From Fabrea salina (Eukaryota; Ciliophora; Heterotrichea; Heterotrichida; Fabreidae): a stretch of 64,000 nt of DNA. How positions within the stretch are numbered: the first letter of the stretch is position 1; the number at the start of each line of letters is the position of its first letter. The stretch lies in the NCBI GenBank assembly GCA_022984795.1, contig JALIHJ010000006.1, positions 248,001 through 312,000 of the forward strand. Direction: 5' to 3'. Below the pieces are notes generated by a model that had not been told where the DNA came from, did no database searches, and worked only from the letters and a program-made list of their open reading frames with translations. Below are positions 7,443 to 15,156 of the stretch, piece after piece. Both the position numbers and the translations under genes were made by a program.

Positions 7443-8336
7443 TTACTTTCCAAAATAAGGAGTGCTGGAATTATTTTCAAAAGACTCTCTGAAACAAGAA
7501 AGCCTTAGGTCTACTTCGCCAGTGTCATTGCTCATAAGGGACTCGATTTGGTTCCTAACTCGAATTAAGGCTAGTCTTGACTCTTGTATTTCTTTTTCAA
7601 GACTTCTGTTTTCTTCTGAAGCCGATTTTATCTGGTCTTGGAGTGTGTAGATCTGTTGTTTGTAGCTTTTAACTTGAGTTTTCAGTTGAGAGTTCTTTTG
7701 CAGGTAAACTTCATGTTCTTCCTGGATGTTTTCTAGTTTCTTCCAGTTTTTTTGTATTTGCAACTGTTTATTTTTGGCTTTTTCCAGTACTGCTTTCCTT
7801 TGGTTTTGGATGTCTTTCAGGGCAGAGTCCCTTTTAGCTCCGATGATGATGCTTCTTAACTGCTTCAGTTCTTTTTGGTTCAAAAAAACAGCTCTATTCA
7901 CACTCAGCAACTTAGAGAAAACATCTATTTTGGCTTCTGCGGACTTCATTACAACTACTTCTTGTTCAGTTTGTTTGTTTGTATACACACTGGGGAACTT
8001 TTCTTTTTGGACACTTCCGTGTTTGAACTGGTCACGCAACACTCCTGACAGTTCAGATGCGAACTTCACCTGAGCTGGAAAGTCCCTGAACTCAAGGTCT
8101 AAGGACTCGCCTCCTTGGAGACTGAAAAGTTTCAGCAAGATTTCTATAAGTGACCCTATTTCTTGCTGGTACTGTCTGTGTTCAATTGTTTTTTCTAGTT
8201 GGGACTCGTAGTCCGACACCTCCTCAACGTCTACAGTGCTGTCGAGTCTAGTAAGTGTGTACTCCTCGTTAGGTAGCTTTGTTTCTAAGGCAAGTGACTT
8301 CCGATTAGTTGCAAAAAAGGTCTTCCTGGGTTCCAT
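7443..8336 (-). CDS. Coiled-coil protein
   Basis: 297 residues, mainly heptad-rich helix from about residue 135 (AEAKIDVFSKLL) to 275. The N-terminal part is acidic and less ordered, and the C-terminus ends in a short tail after a Cys (RLSCFRESFENNSS). No catalytic or membrane motif is seen and no family is recognised. Its start codon is only 6 nt from that of the divergent MFS gene, so both must be driven from a minimal or shared promoter. Confidence 0.7.
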   Translation of the reverse strand: MEPRKTFFATNRKSLALETKLPNEEYTLTRLDSTVDVEEVSDYESQLEKTIEHRQYQQEIGSLIEILLKLFSLQGGESLDLEFRDFPAQVKFASELSGVLRDQFKHGSVQKEKFPSVYTNKQTEQEVVVMKSAEAKIDVFSKLLSVNRAVFLNQKELKQLRSIIIGAKRDSALKDIQNQRKAVLEKAKNKQLQIQKNWKKLENIQEEHEVYLQKNSQLKTQVKSYKQQIYTLQDQIKSASEENRSLEKEIQESRLALIRVRNQIESLMSNDTGEVDLRLSCFRESFENNSSTPYFGK

Positions 8337-8342
8337 TTAAAA

Positions 8343-9671
8343 ATGCGAAACAAGTACCTCTTAGGATTTCTGACTCTAAGTAACATTCTGATATACATAG
8401 ACAGAGGAGTGATTGCAGCTTTAATTTACAAACTTAAAGAAGACTTAGACTTAAAAGACTCACAAGCAGGAGTACTAGGCAGTCTCTTCATGTTAGGGTT
8501 TATGTCTACCAGTCCTGTTTTTGCGCACTGGTCACAAAAAGTCCCCCCTATAAAGCTGATATCTATTGGCCTTTGCATTTGGGAACTTGGAACACTGCTA
8601 GCCTCACTGAGTAACTCTTTTTCCATGATACTAGTTGCAAGGGTCCTTACAGGTGTGGCAGAAGCACCAATATGCCCATTGGCACCTCCACTGATACTAG
8701 ACTACTCTCCTAAGAAGAGCAAAAGTGTAAGGACTACTTAGTTGTGGTTAGGAGTGTACTTTGCAGCACTTCCTATTGGCAACGCACTGGGGTTTTTGTT
8801 CGGGGAGTTTGTAGCTTCAGCTTTGGGTAACTGGAGGTGGCCTTACTTTTTAGAGTGTAACTTTTAAGCAGTTGTGTTAATGGCGCCTTTGTGCGCTGCA
8901 AGTTTCTTTTTGGACTTGGAAGAAAAAATGCTTGAAAAAAAACAAGAAACTGAGCACTTAACTTTTTGGAACCAACTCAAAGAACTCAGTCAGAACCCAC
9001 TTTACAAGTGCATAGTACTTGGCCAAGCTGCTTACTGCTTTACTGTAGGCGGAATAGCTTTTTGGGGGAACTACTACATTGAGACTTACTACAAAGTAGA
9101 CCCTTCACTTGCAGTATTAAGTTTCGGAGGAGCAACTGTGGTGACTGGACTTTTAGGAACGTTCTTGGGTTCTTTGTTGCTGGACTGGATGCTTAAGCCC
9201 TACCTTGTGTAACCCTTACTTAGTGAGTTCAGTTTTTCGCAAGTTCCTCCAGAGCAACTAGAGGTTGTGAGAACTGTGAAAAGCACAGGTATAATGTTTA
9301 GTTCTACAGGGTGTGCAGTTTTTTTAGCAGTTGTAGCGGTGATGTGCAGTAGTTTCTTGGGGTTCATGGTGTTTTTGTTTTTAGCAGAGCTTGTTCTTTT
9401 TATGAACACTTCTTGTTTGGGGATTTCTATCATGAGCAGTGTGTCCAAGGAGCTGAGAGGCCAAGCCAACGCAGTAAGTATATTCTTTTTGCACTTGCTA
9501 GGTGACTTCCCTTCGCCTTACTTCATAGGTCTCTTCAACGAGTTACTAGGAAAACAAGTTAGTATGCTGATGCTTGTGCTGTGGCTGATTTGGGCTTTTA
9601 TCTTTTGGGGTTTGTCTTGGAACTTGGCCAAAACCAACCAAACTAAACTAACTCACAACTATTTACATTAG
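8343..9671 (+). CDS. Spinster-like major facilitator transporter (three 15-nt introns)
   Basis: Removing introns at 8727-8741, 8857-8871 and 9209-9223 gives one 427-residue protein. The opening LLGFLTLSNILIYIDRGVIAALI and the LKEDLDLKDSQAGVLGSLFMLGFM segment match Spinster/SPNS MFS proteins, and about 12 TM helices are present. ARVLTGVAEAPICPLAPPLI follows the family loop pattern. SPNS proteins export sphingosine-1-phosphate, lysophospholipids or sugars from lysosomes or cells; the substrate here is unknown. Exons of 384, 115, 337 and 448 nt sum to a multiple of three. The stop codon overlaps the stop of the convergent CX9C gene by 3 nt. Confidence 0.88.
8727..8741 (+). other. 15-nt intron 1 of the Spinster-like gene
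   Basis: GTAAGGACTACTTAG. It contains an in-frame stop, and its removal joins KKSKS to LWLGVYFAA in frame. Confidence 0.9.
8857..8871 (+). other. 15-nt intron 2 of the Spinster-like gene
   Basis: GTAACTTTTAAGCAG. It contains a stop, and its removal joins YFLEF to VLMAPLCAAS. Confidence 0.9.
9209..9223 (+). other. 15-nt intron 3 of the Spinster-like gene
   Basis: GTAACCCTTACTTAG. Removal restores the frame from KPYLV to EFSFSQVPPEQ. Confidence 0.9.
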
Positions 9672-9991
9672 AACTTAGAGTTCCTAAACCTGTCTTCGTA
9701 GTAGAGTTTGTACTTGTTTTTGCACTCATGCAAGTTGTGTGCAAGCTCTATGCACCTTTGAGGGTACTGGTAGTTTTCCCTTATGCAGTTTTCGTACTTA
9801 CTTATGTTCTCTTGGCAAGGGTCGCCTTGCATGTGAGTAGTTCCGTGTTGTTTGGATAGTTTTCTGAAGTGAGGTCCGTTGAACGCATCAGGTTTGCGGA
9901 GAGAAACTCCTGGTTCGTCAGCTATTTGGGAGCTTTCTGTTCCTGCAATGTTTTTAGTACCTTCGCTAATTTTGATGTTTTTGTCTGACAT
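9668..9991 (-). CDS. Twin CX9C (CHCH) protein, probably mitochondrial intermembrane space
   Basis: 107 residues. The C-terminal half has two CX9C pairs, CQENISKYENC and CIELAHNLHEC, the hallmark of CHCH proteins imported into the mitochondrial intermembrane space and oxidised by the Mia40 relay. The N-terminal half is polar and probably disordered. Many such proteins are assembly factors for respiratory complexes, but the particular member cannot be named. Its TAA lies within the convergent MFS gene's end (shared bases 9669-9670). Confidence 0.8.
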   Translation of the reverse strand: MSDKNIKISEGTKNIAGTESSQIADEPGVSLRKPDAFNGPHFRKLSKQHGTTHMQGDPCQENISKYENCIRENYQYPQRCIELAHNLHECKNKYKLYYEDRFRNSKF

Positions 9992-10025
9992 TTTATTTCT
10001 TTAGTTACTTAAGTTCTGTTTATGC

Positions 10026-10547
10026 TTAAAAACTATTTAAATAACCTGAAATCAGCCCTAAAGCCTTGACTGAGTTCGGAGTGAATAACTCACCTTTGCT
10101 AAGTCTTTTTTTGATTTCACTTAAGTCCATCAAGGCCACGTCTTCTACTTCGTTTGGGTCAGGAGTCACCTCTCCGTCCCACTGCATGGAATAGTAAACA
10201 GCCCACCAGTACCAACCCTCGTTCATTATGCCTATTGTTCCTAGTTCTTTTAAGTCCCCTTCTATTCCCATTTCTTCCTTAATTTCGCGTCTAGCAGCTC
10301 TTAAGTCTGACTCCGAAGCTAGTACCACGCCGCCTGGAGCAATGTCCCAGTACCCTGCAAACACGTACTTGTTTTTAGCTCTTTTCTGTACAAAGAGTTG
10401 TTTGTGGGAATTGTGAATGGCAACCTGGACTGTTCTGAAGTAGAGTTTTTTCAAAGTCATAATGTTGCGAGGTTGTTTGTCCACGTAGTCGTTAATCGCA
10501 TTTACAATCTTAACAGGTTCAGAGCTTGAAAAGTGCCTTCTGATCAT
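10026..10547 (-). CDS. Nudix hydrolase
   Basis: 173 residues with a complete Nudix box starting at GGVVLASE and continuing through SDLRAARREIKEEMGI, matching GX5EX7REUXEEXGU. The catalytic Glu cluster (REIKEE) that binds divalent metal is intact. The surrounding HNSHKQLFVQKRAKNKYVFAGYWD resembles the YfcD / isopentenyl-diphosphate-isomerase-like branch. Members hydrolyse nucleoside diphosphates linked to another moiety; the substrate is not predictable here. The start codon is 6 nt from that of the divergent ABCG gene. Confidence 0.88.
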   Translation of the reverse strand: MIRRHFSSSEPVKIVNAINDYVDKQPRNIMTLKKLYFRTVQVAIHNSHKQLFVQKRAKNKYVFAGYWDIAPGGVVLASESDLRAARREIKEEMGIEGDLKELGTIGIMNEGWYWWAVYYSMQWDGEVTPDPNEVEDVALMDLSEIKKRLSKGELFTPNSVKALGLISGYLNSF

Positions 10548-10553
10548 TACAAA

Positions 10554-12419
10554 ATGGAGACTCAGTCTAAATCCTACATCTTTTCTGAGTACTCACCTGT
10601 TCACGACTCTCAAGTCAGAGTTGCTGTTTCCTGGGAAAACATTTCTTACACAGTAAAAACTAAGAAAAAAACTACAGAGGTCCTAAAAGGCATTTCGGGC
10701 TTTGCAAACCCTGGGGAACTAGTTACTATCTTAGGGAGTTCAGGCGCCGGAAAAACTTGTTTTCTAAACATTCTGGCAAAAAAGACCACTAACTCGCGTA
10801 AACAAATAGTTACTGGCCAAGTGTATGCAAACGAAGTTCTTGTTTCGGAACTGAACTACGGAGACCTTGCAGGGTACGTAACCCAAGAAGACATACTCCT
10901 GCCTGTGCTGACTCCTGAAGAAGCCATTACCTTCTCAGCCAAACTGCGCTGCAGGGAAAAAGACATTCCTCAAAGGGTAAAGTCAGTAATCCAGGAACTG
11001 AACCTCACTGAAGTTGCTAAAAACTACATTGGAAGTGTAGAACAAAAAGGGATTTCTGGTGGGGAAAGAAAACGTGTGTGCATTGCTGTGGAACTAGTTT
11101 CTGACCCCAGTGTGTTGTTTTTAGATGAGCCTACTTCAGGAGTGGATACCTTTACTGCCGAGATGCTTCTGGACTTGTTGATCAATCAAACTCGAAAAGG
11201 AAGAACTGTGATTACTACTGTTCACCAACCCAGCAGTGCAATGTTTGCTAAGTTCCAAAAACTAATTCTGATGAGTGAAGGCCACATAGTTTACCAAGGG
11301 GACTCTTCACGAAGTGTAGAGTACTTTAGGTCTTTAGGTTATACTTGTCCTAGACACATCAACCCCACTGACTACTTCATGAAGGTGCTCCACGTAGTTG
11401 ACCGGAACCAACTCACAGAAGAAGAAAGTCACAGACTAAACCTGTTTGTAAGTACTTACAAACACCAAGAGTCACAAGTGCTTTCTGAGAAGCAAACTGA
11501 AAACCTCACAGAACTAAAAAAGTTCAAAAGGAAAAGAGCTTCAAGTCGCTTAGTGCAGCTAAAGGAACTTATGCAAAGAGCTGGTAAAAACGCAGCAAGA
11601 AACCCAGCTTTGTCAAGAGTCAAGCTACTCCAAACAATTGGAATTGCTTTACTAGTTGACTTGGTGTTTTATGACTTAAACACAGACTTGGAAGGAATTC
11701 AAAGCATCAACGGAGTGCTTTTTTTCCTGGTTATCAACCAAGCCACTTTTGGAAGCCAAAACGCTACTTTGGCATGTAAGTTCTAAGCAGTTCCTTCAGA
11801 AAAACCAGTTTTGCTGAAAGAGTACAAACTGTCTATGTACGGAGCAACAGTTTACTACATTACAAAGTCGTTATCTGAGTTACCAGGGATTTTACTAGCT
11901 CCTTTAGTACTGAGTTTGCTGGTGTACTGGGTAGTGGGATTAAACAACCAAGCAGACAAGTTCTTTATATTCTGTAAGAACTACTTAGATTTGGGATTAG
12001 CCCTTATGCAGTTTGCAGGCAGTGGATACGGCTACGTAGCTGGAGCCCTTGTAAACAGCACTCAAGCTGCTATTACTATTTCTCCACTTTTGCTGACCCC
12101 CTTTTTGATGTTTGCAGGGTTCTTTTCAAACAAAGACTCAATTCCTGATGCTTTTGGTTGGATTAAGTTTGCATCGGTAAGTGTTATACAGCCTTTCTTT
12201 TACGGGTTTAGAATTTTAGCTATCAATGAGTTTACAAACCGCCAACTAGACTGTGAGATCTGTAGAAGAGGAGTTTGTGCAGAATGCGACCCTCTTTCTC
12301 AACTAAACATTGACTCTACTGTGTGGGAGAACGCAGTGTATTTAGTGCTTTTGTCATTAGCAATCAGAGCTTTAGCTTTAGGTTTTCTGTACATATCAGT
12401 TAAAAGGTTCAACGGTTAA
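10554..12419 (+). CDS. ABCG-family half-transporter (two 15-nt introns)
   Basis: Spliced length 611 residues. The N-terminal ATPase has Walker A GSSGAGKT, signature SGGERKR, Walker B VLFLDEPTSG and the H-loop TVHQPSS. The C-terminal half has six TM helices, the ABCG (White/BCRP) order. Intron 11776-11790 restores the frame and yields the family motif FPSEKPVLLKEY. A second match, 11974-11988, has length divisible by three and no stop, but its removal improves the fit to the family (FFIFYLGLAL). ABCG half-transporters dimerise and export lipids, sterols or xenobiotics. ATG at 10554 is used because the upstream in-frame start would be GTG. Confidence 0.9.
11776..11790 (+). other. 15-nt intron 1 of the ABCG gene
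   Basis: GTAAGTTCTAAGCAG. It carries a stop in frame, and removal gives ATLAFPSEKP. Confidence 0.9.
11974..11988 (+). other. Probable in-frame 15-nt intron 2 of the ABCG gene
   Basis: GTAAGAACTACTTAG differs at one position from intron 1 of the neighbouring MFS gene. It has no in-frame stop, so the frame reads through it, adding the five residues CKNYL-like inside a TM helix. Confidence 0.75.
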
Positions 12420-12427
12420 TAGTGTAA

Positions 12428-13807
12428 TTAGAATTCATTACTTAACAATTCTGCTATTTTAGGGTAGGTCATTATGTTTTTGAGTTTGGCTTCAAACAAC
12501 TGAGAAACAGTTCTAACTACTTCTTCAAGGGTGTTTACTTTTTCTTTCATTTCTTCAATGTGAGAAGTGGTGCTTTCTTGTATTGACTTAAACTCTTCTT
12601 TGAGTTTTCTGTTGCGGGTTTCCATTTCTTGGATTCTTTGGAAGACTCCAGTGGGCTCTTCAATGTCTTCTACAAACATGTCAGGTTCAGCTTGTTGAGG
12701 CTTTTCTACCAACACAAACTCGGGTGCGAACTTAACTTGTTTGGATTCTTCAGGGAGTTCTTTAGTCAGGGGTTTAGGGGAGGTTTTAAGGTTGCTTTTG
12801 GAAGGTTGGTTTTCAGGAACTTCGACTAGGTCTCCTTTTTTTAGGTGTTCTGCAGCTTTGAAGAAGTTAGGGTTGGCTTCTCGCAAAGAAGGGTTTCGTT
12901 TTTTGTGTTTTTTTTCTTCTTTGAAGTTAAACTTTTCTTTGAACACAGTAATGGCTTCGGCACTTATTTCTCTGACTGCTTTTGCCCGGTCACTTTTGGT
13001 TTTCTGAAGCATGCTCATGATGTTGGGAGCTTCTTGTTGTATGCCTTGAGGCACTATAGAAGCTAAAGTGTACAACATCTGCACACTTTGCTTTCTGGTG
13101 TTTACGTTAGAGTTGGAAGCTAGTTTGAGTACCAAGGGCACAAAGTTCTTAGCTAGGTTTTCAAAGTGCTTTTCAACCGAGAGCACCAGAGCTATCAGCC
13201 CTTCAAGTACTTCTCCTGGGCACTTGCACACCTGGAGTACTTCAAGTATTTTGTTAGCTAGCTTTTCTAAGGAGTAGTTAAGACACTCTACAGGAGAGTG
13301 CTGGATTACTTTAGTCAAACTCAAAGCTGCAGCTTGCTGAGCAAGTCCCCCTGAGTTAGACAAAGTCCAAAAAATACCCCTTAAGAGTTTGTTGAGTTCC
13401 TGACAAGCAGAGCCTACATCCTGGAGAGTGTGAAGGGTGTTGTGCACAAGCATAGCAAAGCTAAAGCTAATGGCTTCGTGGAACACTCCAGGTTCTTCTC
13501 TGATCTTTTTATTGAGTGCGGCAACTATTTTGGGGAAGTACTTGAGAGTTTCTGCTTCGAGTTCTTCAGCAAGCACTCCGTAGAGTTTTATGAATTCTTT
13601 TTTCTGTTGGTTAGAAAGCACGTGTGCTTTGCTGGTAGAAATTGCTGAAAGGAACAATTCAACTTTGCGAGGGAACTGGCCTTGGGACTGGAGGAGGGCT
13701 TTTATTTCGTCTAAGCCTTTTTGAGAAGTGTGTAGCGAAGAGAGCTTGTCAAGGGCTGCTTGGAGTTGGGTTTGGAAGTCCGCGTTGGGTATTTCTTTTT
13801 TTTGCAT
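12428..13807 (-). CDS. HEAT/ARM-repeat protein with C-terminal coiled coil
   Basis: 459 residues. Residues about 15-270 form alternating amphipathic helices of HEAT/ARM type (for example KFVPLVLKLASNSNVN and QSVQMLYTLASIVPQG). A Lys/Pro-rich linker follows (KKHKKRNPSLREANPNFFK), then a coiled coil from about residue 395. The layout is reminiscent of TOG-like microtubule regulators, but that is inference. Its ATG shares one base with the stop of the upstream seven-TM gene (TAATG at 13809-13805), so it has no separate upstream region. Confidence 0.7.
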   Translation of the reverse strand: MQKKEIPNADFQTQLQAALDKLSSLHTSQKGLDEIKALLQSQGQFPRKVELFLSAISTSKAHVLSNQQKKEFIKLYGVLAEELEAETLKYFPKIVAALNKKIREEPGVFHEAISFSFAMLVHNTLHTLQDVGSACQELNKLLRGIFWTLSNSGGLAQQAAALSLTKVIQHSPVECLNYSLEKLANKILEVLQVCKCPGEVLEGLIALVLSVEKHFENLAKNFVPLVLKLASNSNVNTRKQSVQMLYTLASIVPQGIQQEAPNIMSMLQKTKSDRAKAVREISAEAITVFKEKFNFKEEKKHKKRNPSLREANPNFFKAAEHLKKGDLVEVPENQPSKSNLKTSPKPLTKELPEESKQVKFAPEFVLVEKPQQAEPDMFVEDIEEPTGVFQRIQEMETRNRKLKEEFKSIQESTTSHIEEMKEKVNTLEEVVRTVSQLFEAKLKNIMTYPKIAELLSNEF

Positions 13808-15150
13808 TAATTATTTAGAAGTTTAGCAAGTTTTATAGAGTTATCAGGAAGTGCAGTTGCTATTATGCACTCTGAAGAAACTGACTTTTTGGCTGTTTGG
13901 TAAAAAGGAATTATGGACCTAGAAACAGGTTGTTCCATTTCAAACACTAGCAAAGAAAAGTATCTTCCTAGGTACCTAGCTCTGTACAAGAAAAAGATAT
14001 TCGTTAGAATCACTAGTTCCATTGCTTCGTGGAAACTGTACCATATTGCTATTTTGGTCTGCATGTAAGCGTCCAATTCCACAAACAAATTCTCCACTAC
14101 GAAGTGAATCAGTGCTTCTGCCAAAAAGTACCCAAAAAACAACAACATGAACCTAGAAAACATCACCTTTTTGTACTCGCAAACAGCAGACAGGTGGTTA
14201 ATTCCTGCTTGCTGCACTAAGTCTATGTGGGTTTGTATTCCTTTCCAAGTGCTGTAGCAGTAAGTAGCCCCGTGGAACATCAACCCAGCGTACATGAAAA
14301 AAGTCATAAAAGCTACAGGAGAGCCTATGATGTTGGTGGCACTGTCCATAATGTACACTCCAATCAGAACCAAAACTATGTAGTTGAACTCGTTCCTAGA
14401 CATGTTGTTCCGGGACACCAACCACCCCTTACTCAGTAACAGAATCAAACTGAAAAAACTAGTTTCGTAAAGAGTCCGGCACTGCTTCCTCATCAAGCCC
14501 AAGAGTTCAGATGACACACTTGTAGGAGGGCAGTTTTTGACCTCACTTAAACTGGCCAAAATGTTCAGAAACTTAAACACCAAAACTAAAGTTGAGAGTT
14601 TGTGGAAGTGCTCGGCATGTTCAGCGTTCTTGTAGTGGTTGTTGTAGAACCACCACCCCAAGAACCCCAACCATAAGTAAAGCAGTATTTCAAAAAGAAC
14701 TTCCAAGTACTTAAGTCGTTCGCAGTGGTCTAAATAGTCTTTACATTTGAAGTAGTATACTAAGTTGCCCCAAGCGTACTCAACTGAGTTTACTTCTTCA
14801 GTTAGCTTTTGTCCTTCAGTTTGGTTCATTCTAAAACCAGTGTAGTTAAGTGGCCATTCAATTTCTGTTTCATCAGTGATCAATATAACAGCTGAGGCGT
14901 TTAAACTTTCTGAGTAAGAAATAGTTTCGTTGAGGTTCTTTCCTAAGTAAGCTACGACAATCACACTAGAGTCTTCTTTACTGCAAAGTCCCTCCAAACA
15001 CACCAACCCACTTGAGTTAAAGTGTTTCTGTTTAGAACTTACGTTAACTCCTAAACTAGTTAGGTTAGGGTAAACAGAACTAACTCCAGTTAAGTGCAGT
15101 TCGCCTGTCCACTCTCCAACTGCAAACCCAATCACTAAAAAAACCCACAT
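13807..15150 (-). CDS. Seven-TM protein with luminal N-terminal domain (GOST / Lung_7-TM_R-like)
   Basis: 447 residues: a signal peptide (MWVFLVIGFAVGEW), a glycosylation-rich ectodomain of about 135 residues with NxS/T sites, then seven TM helices starting near LEVLFEILLYLWLGFLGWWFY. The HAEHFHKLSTLVLVFKFLNIL segment after TM1 resembles the loop and TM2 of GPR107/TMEM87/PTM1-type proteins, which act in the Golgi secretory route. This assignment is by layout and weak motif similarity. The stop overlaps the next ATG by one base, and the gene before it ends only 6 nt upstream. Confidence 0.6.
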   Translation of the reverse strand: MWVFLVIGFAVGEWTGELHLTGVSSVYPNLTSLGVNVSSKQKHFNSSGLVCLEGLCSKEDSSVIVVAYLGKNLNETISYSESLNASAVILITDETEIEWPLNYTGFRMNQTEGQKLTEEVNSVEYAWGNLVYYFKCKDYLDHCERLKYLEVLFEILLYLWLGFLGWWFYNNHYKNAEHAEHFHKLSTLVLVFKFLNILASLSEVKNCPPTSVSSELLGLMRKQCRTLYETSFFSLILLLSKGWLVSRNNMSRNEFNYIVLVLIGVYIMDSATNIIGSPVAFMTFFMYAGLMFHGATYCYSTWKGIQTHIDLVQQAGINHLSAVCEYKKVMFSRFMLLFFGYFLAEALIHFVVENLFVELDAYMQTKIAIWYSFHEAMELVILTNIFFLYRARYLGRYFSLLVFEMEQPVSRSIIPFYQTAKKSVSSECIIATALPDNSIKLAKLLNN

Positions 15151-15156
15151 TTATAT

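Noticed and set aside
10533-10553. GTG start of the ABCG gene, and other GTG/TTG starts (9267, 44843, 49287, 62240)
   Set aside because: Nuclear eukaryotic genes start with ATG; in each case a good ATG follows or the region is an internal exon.
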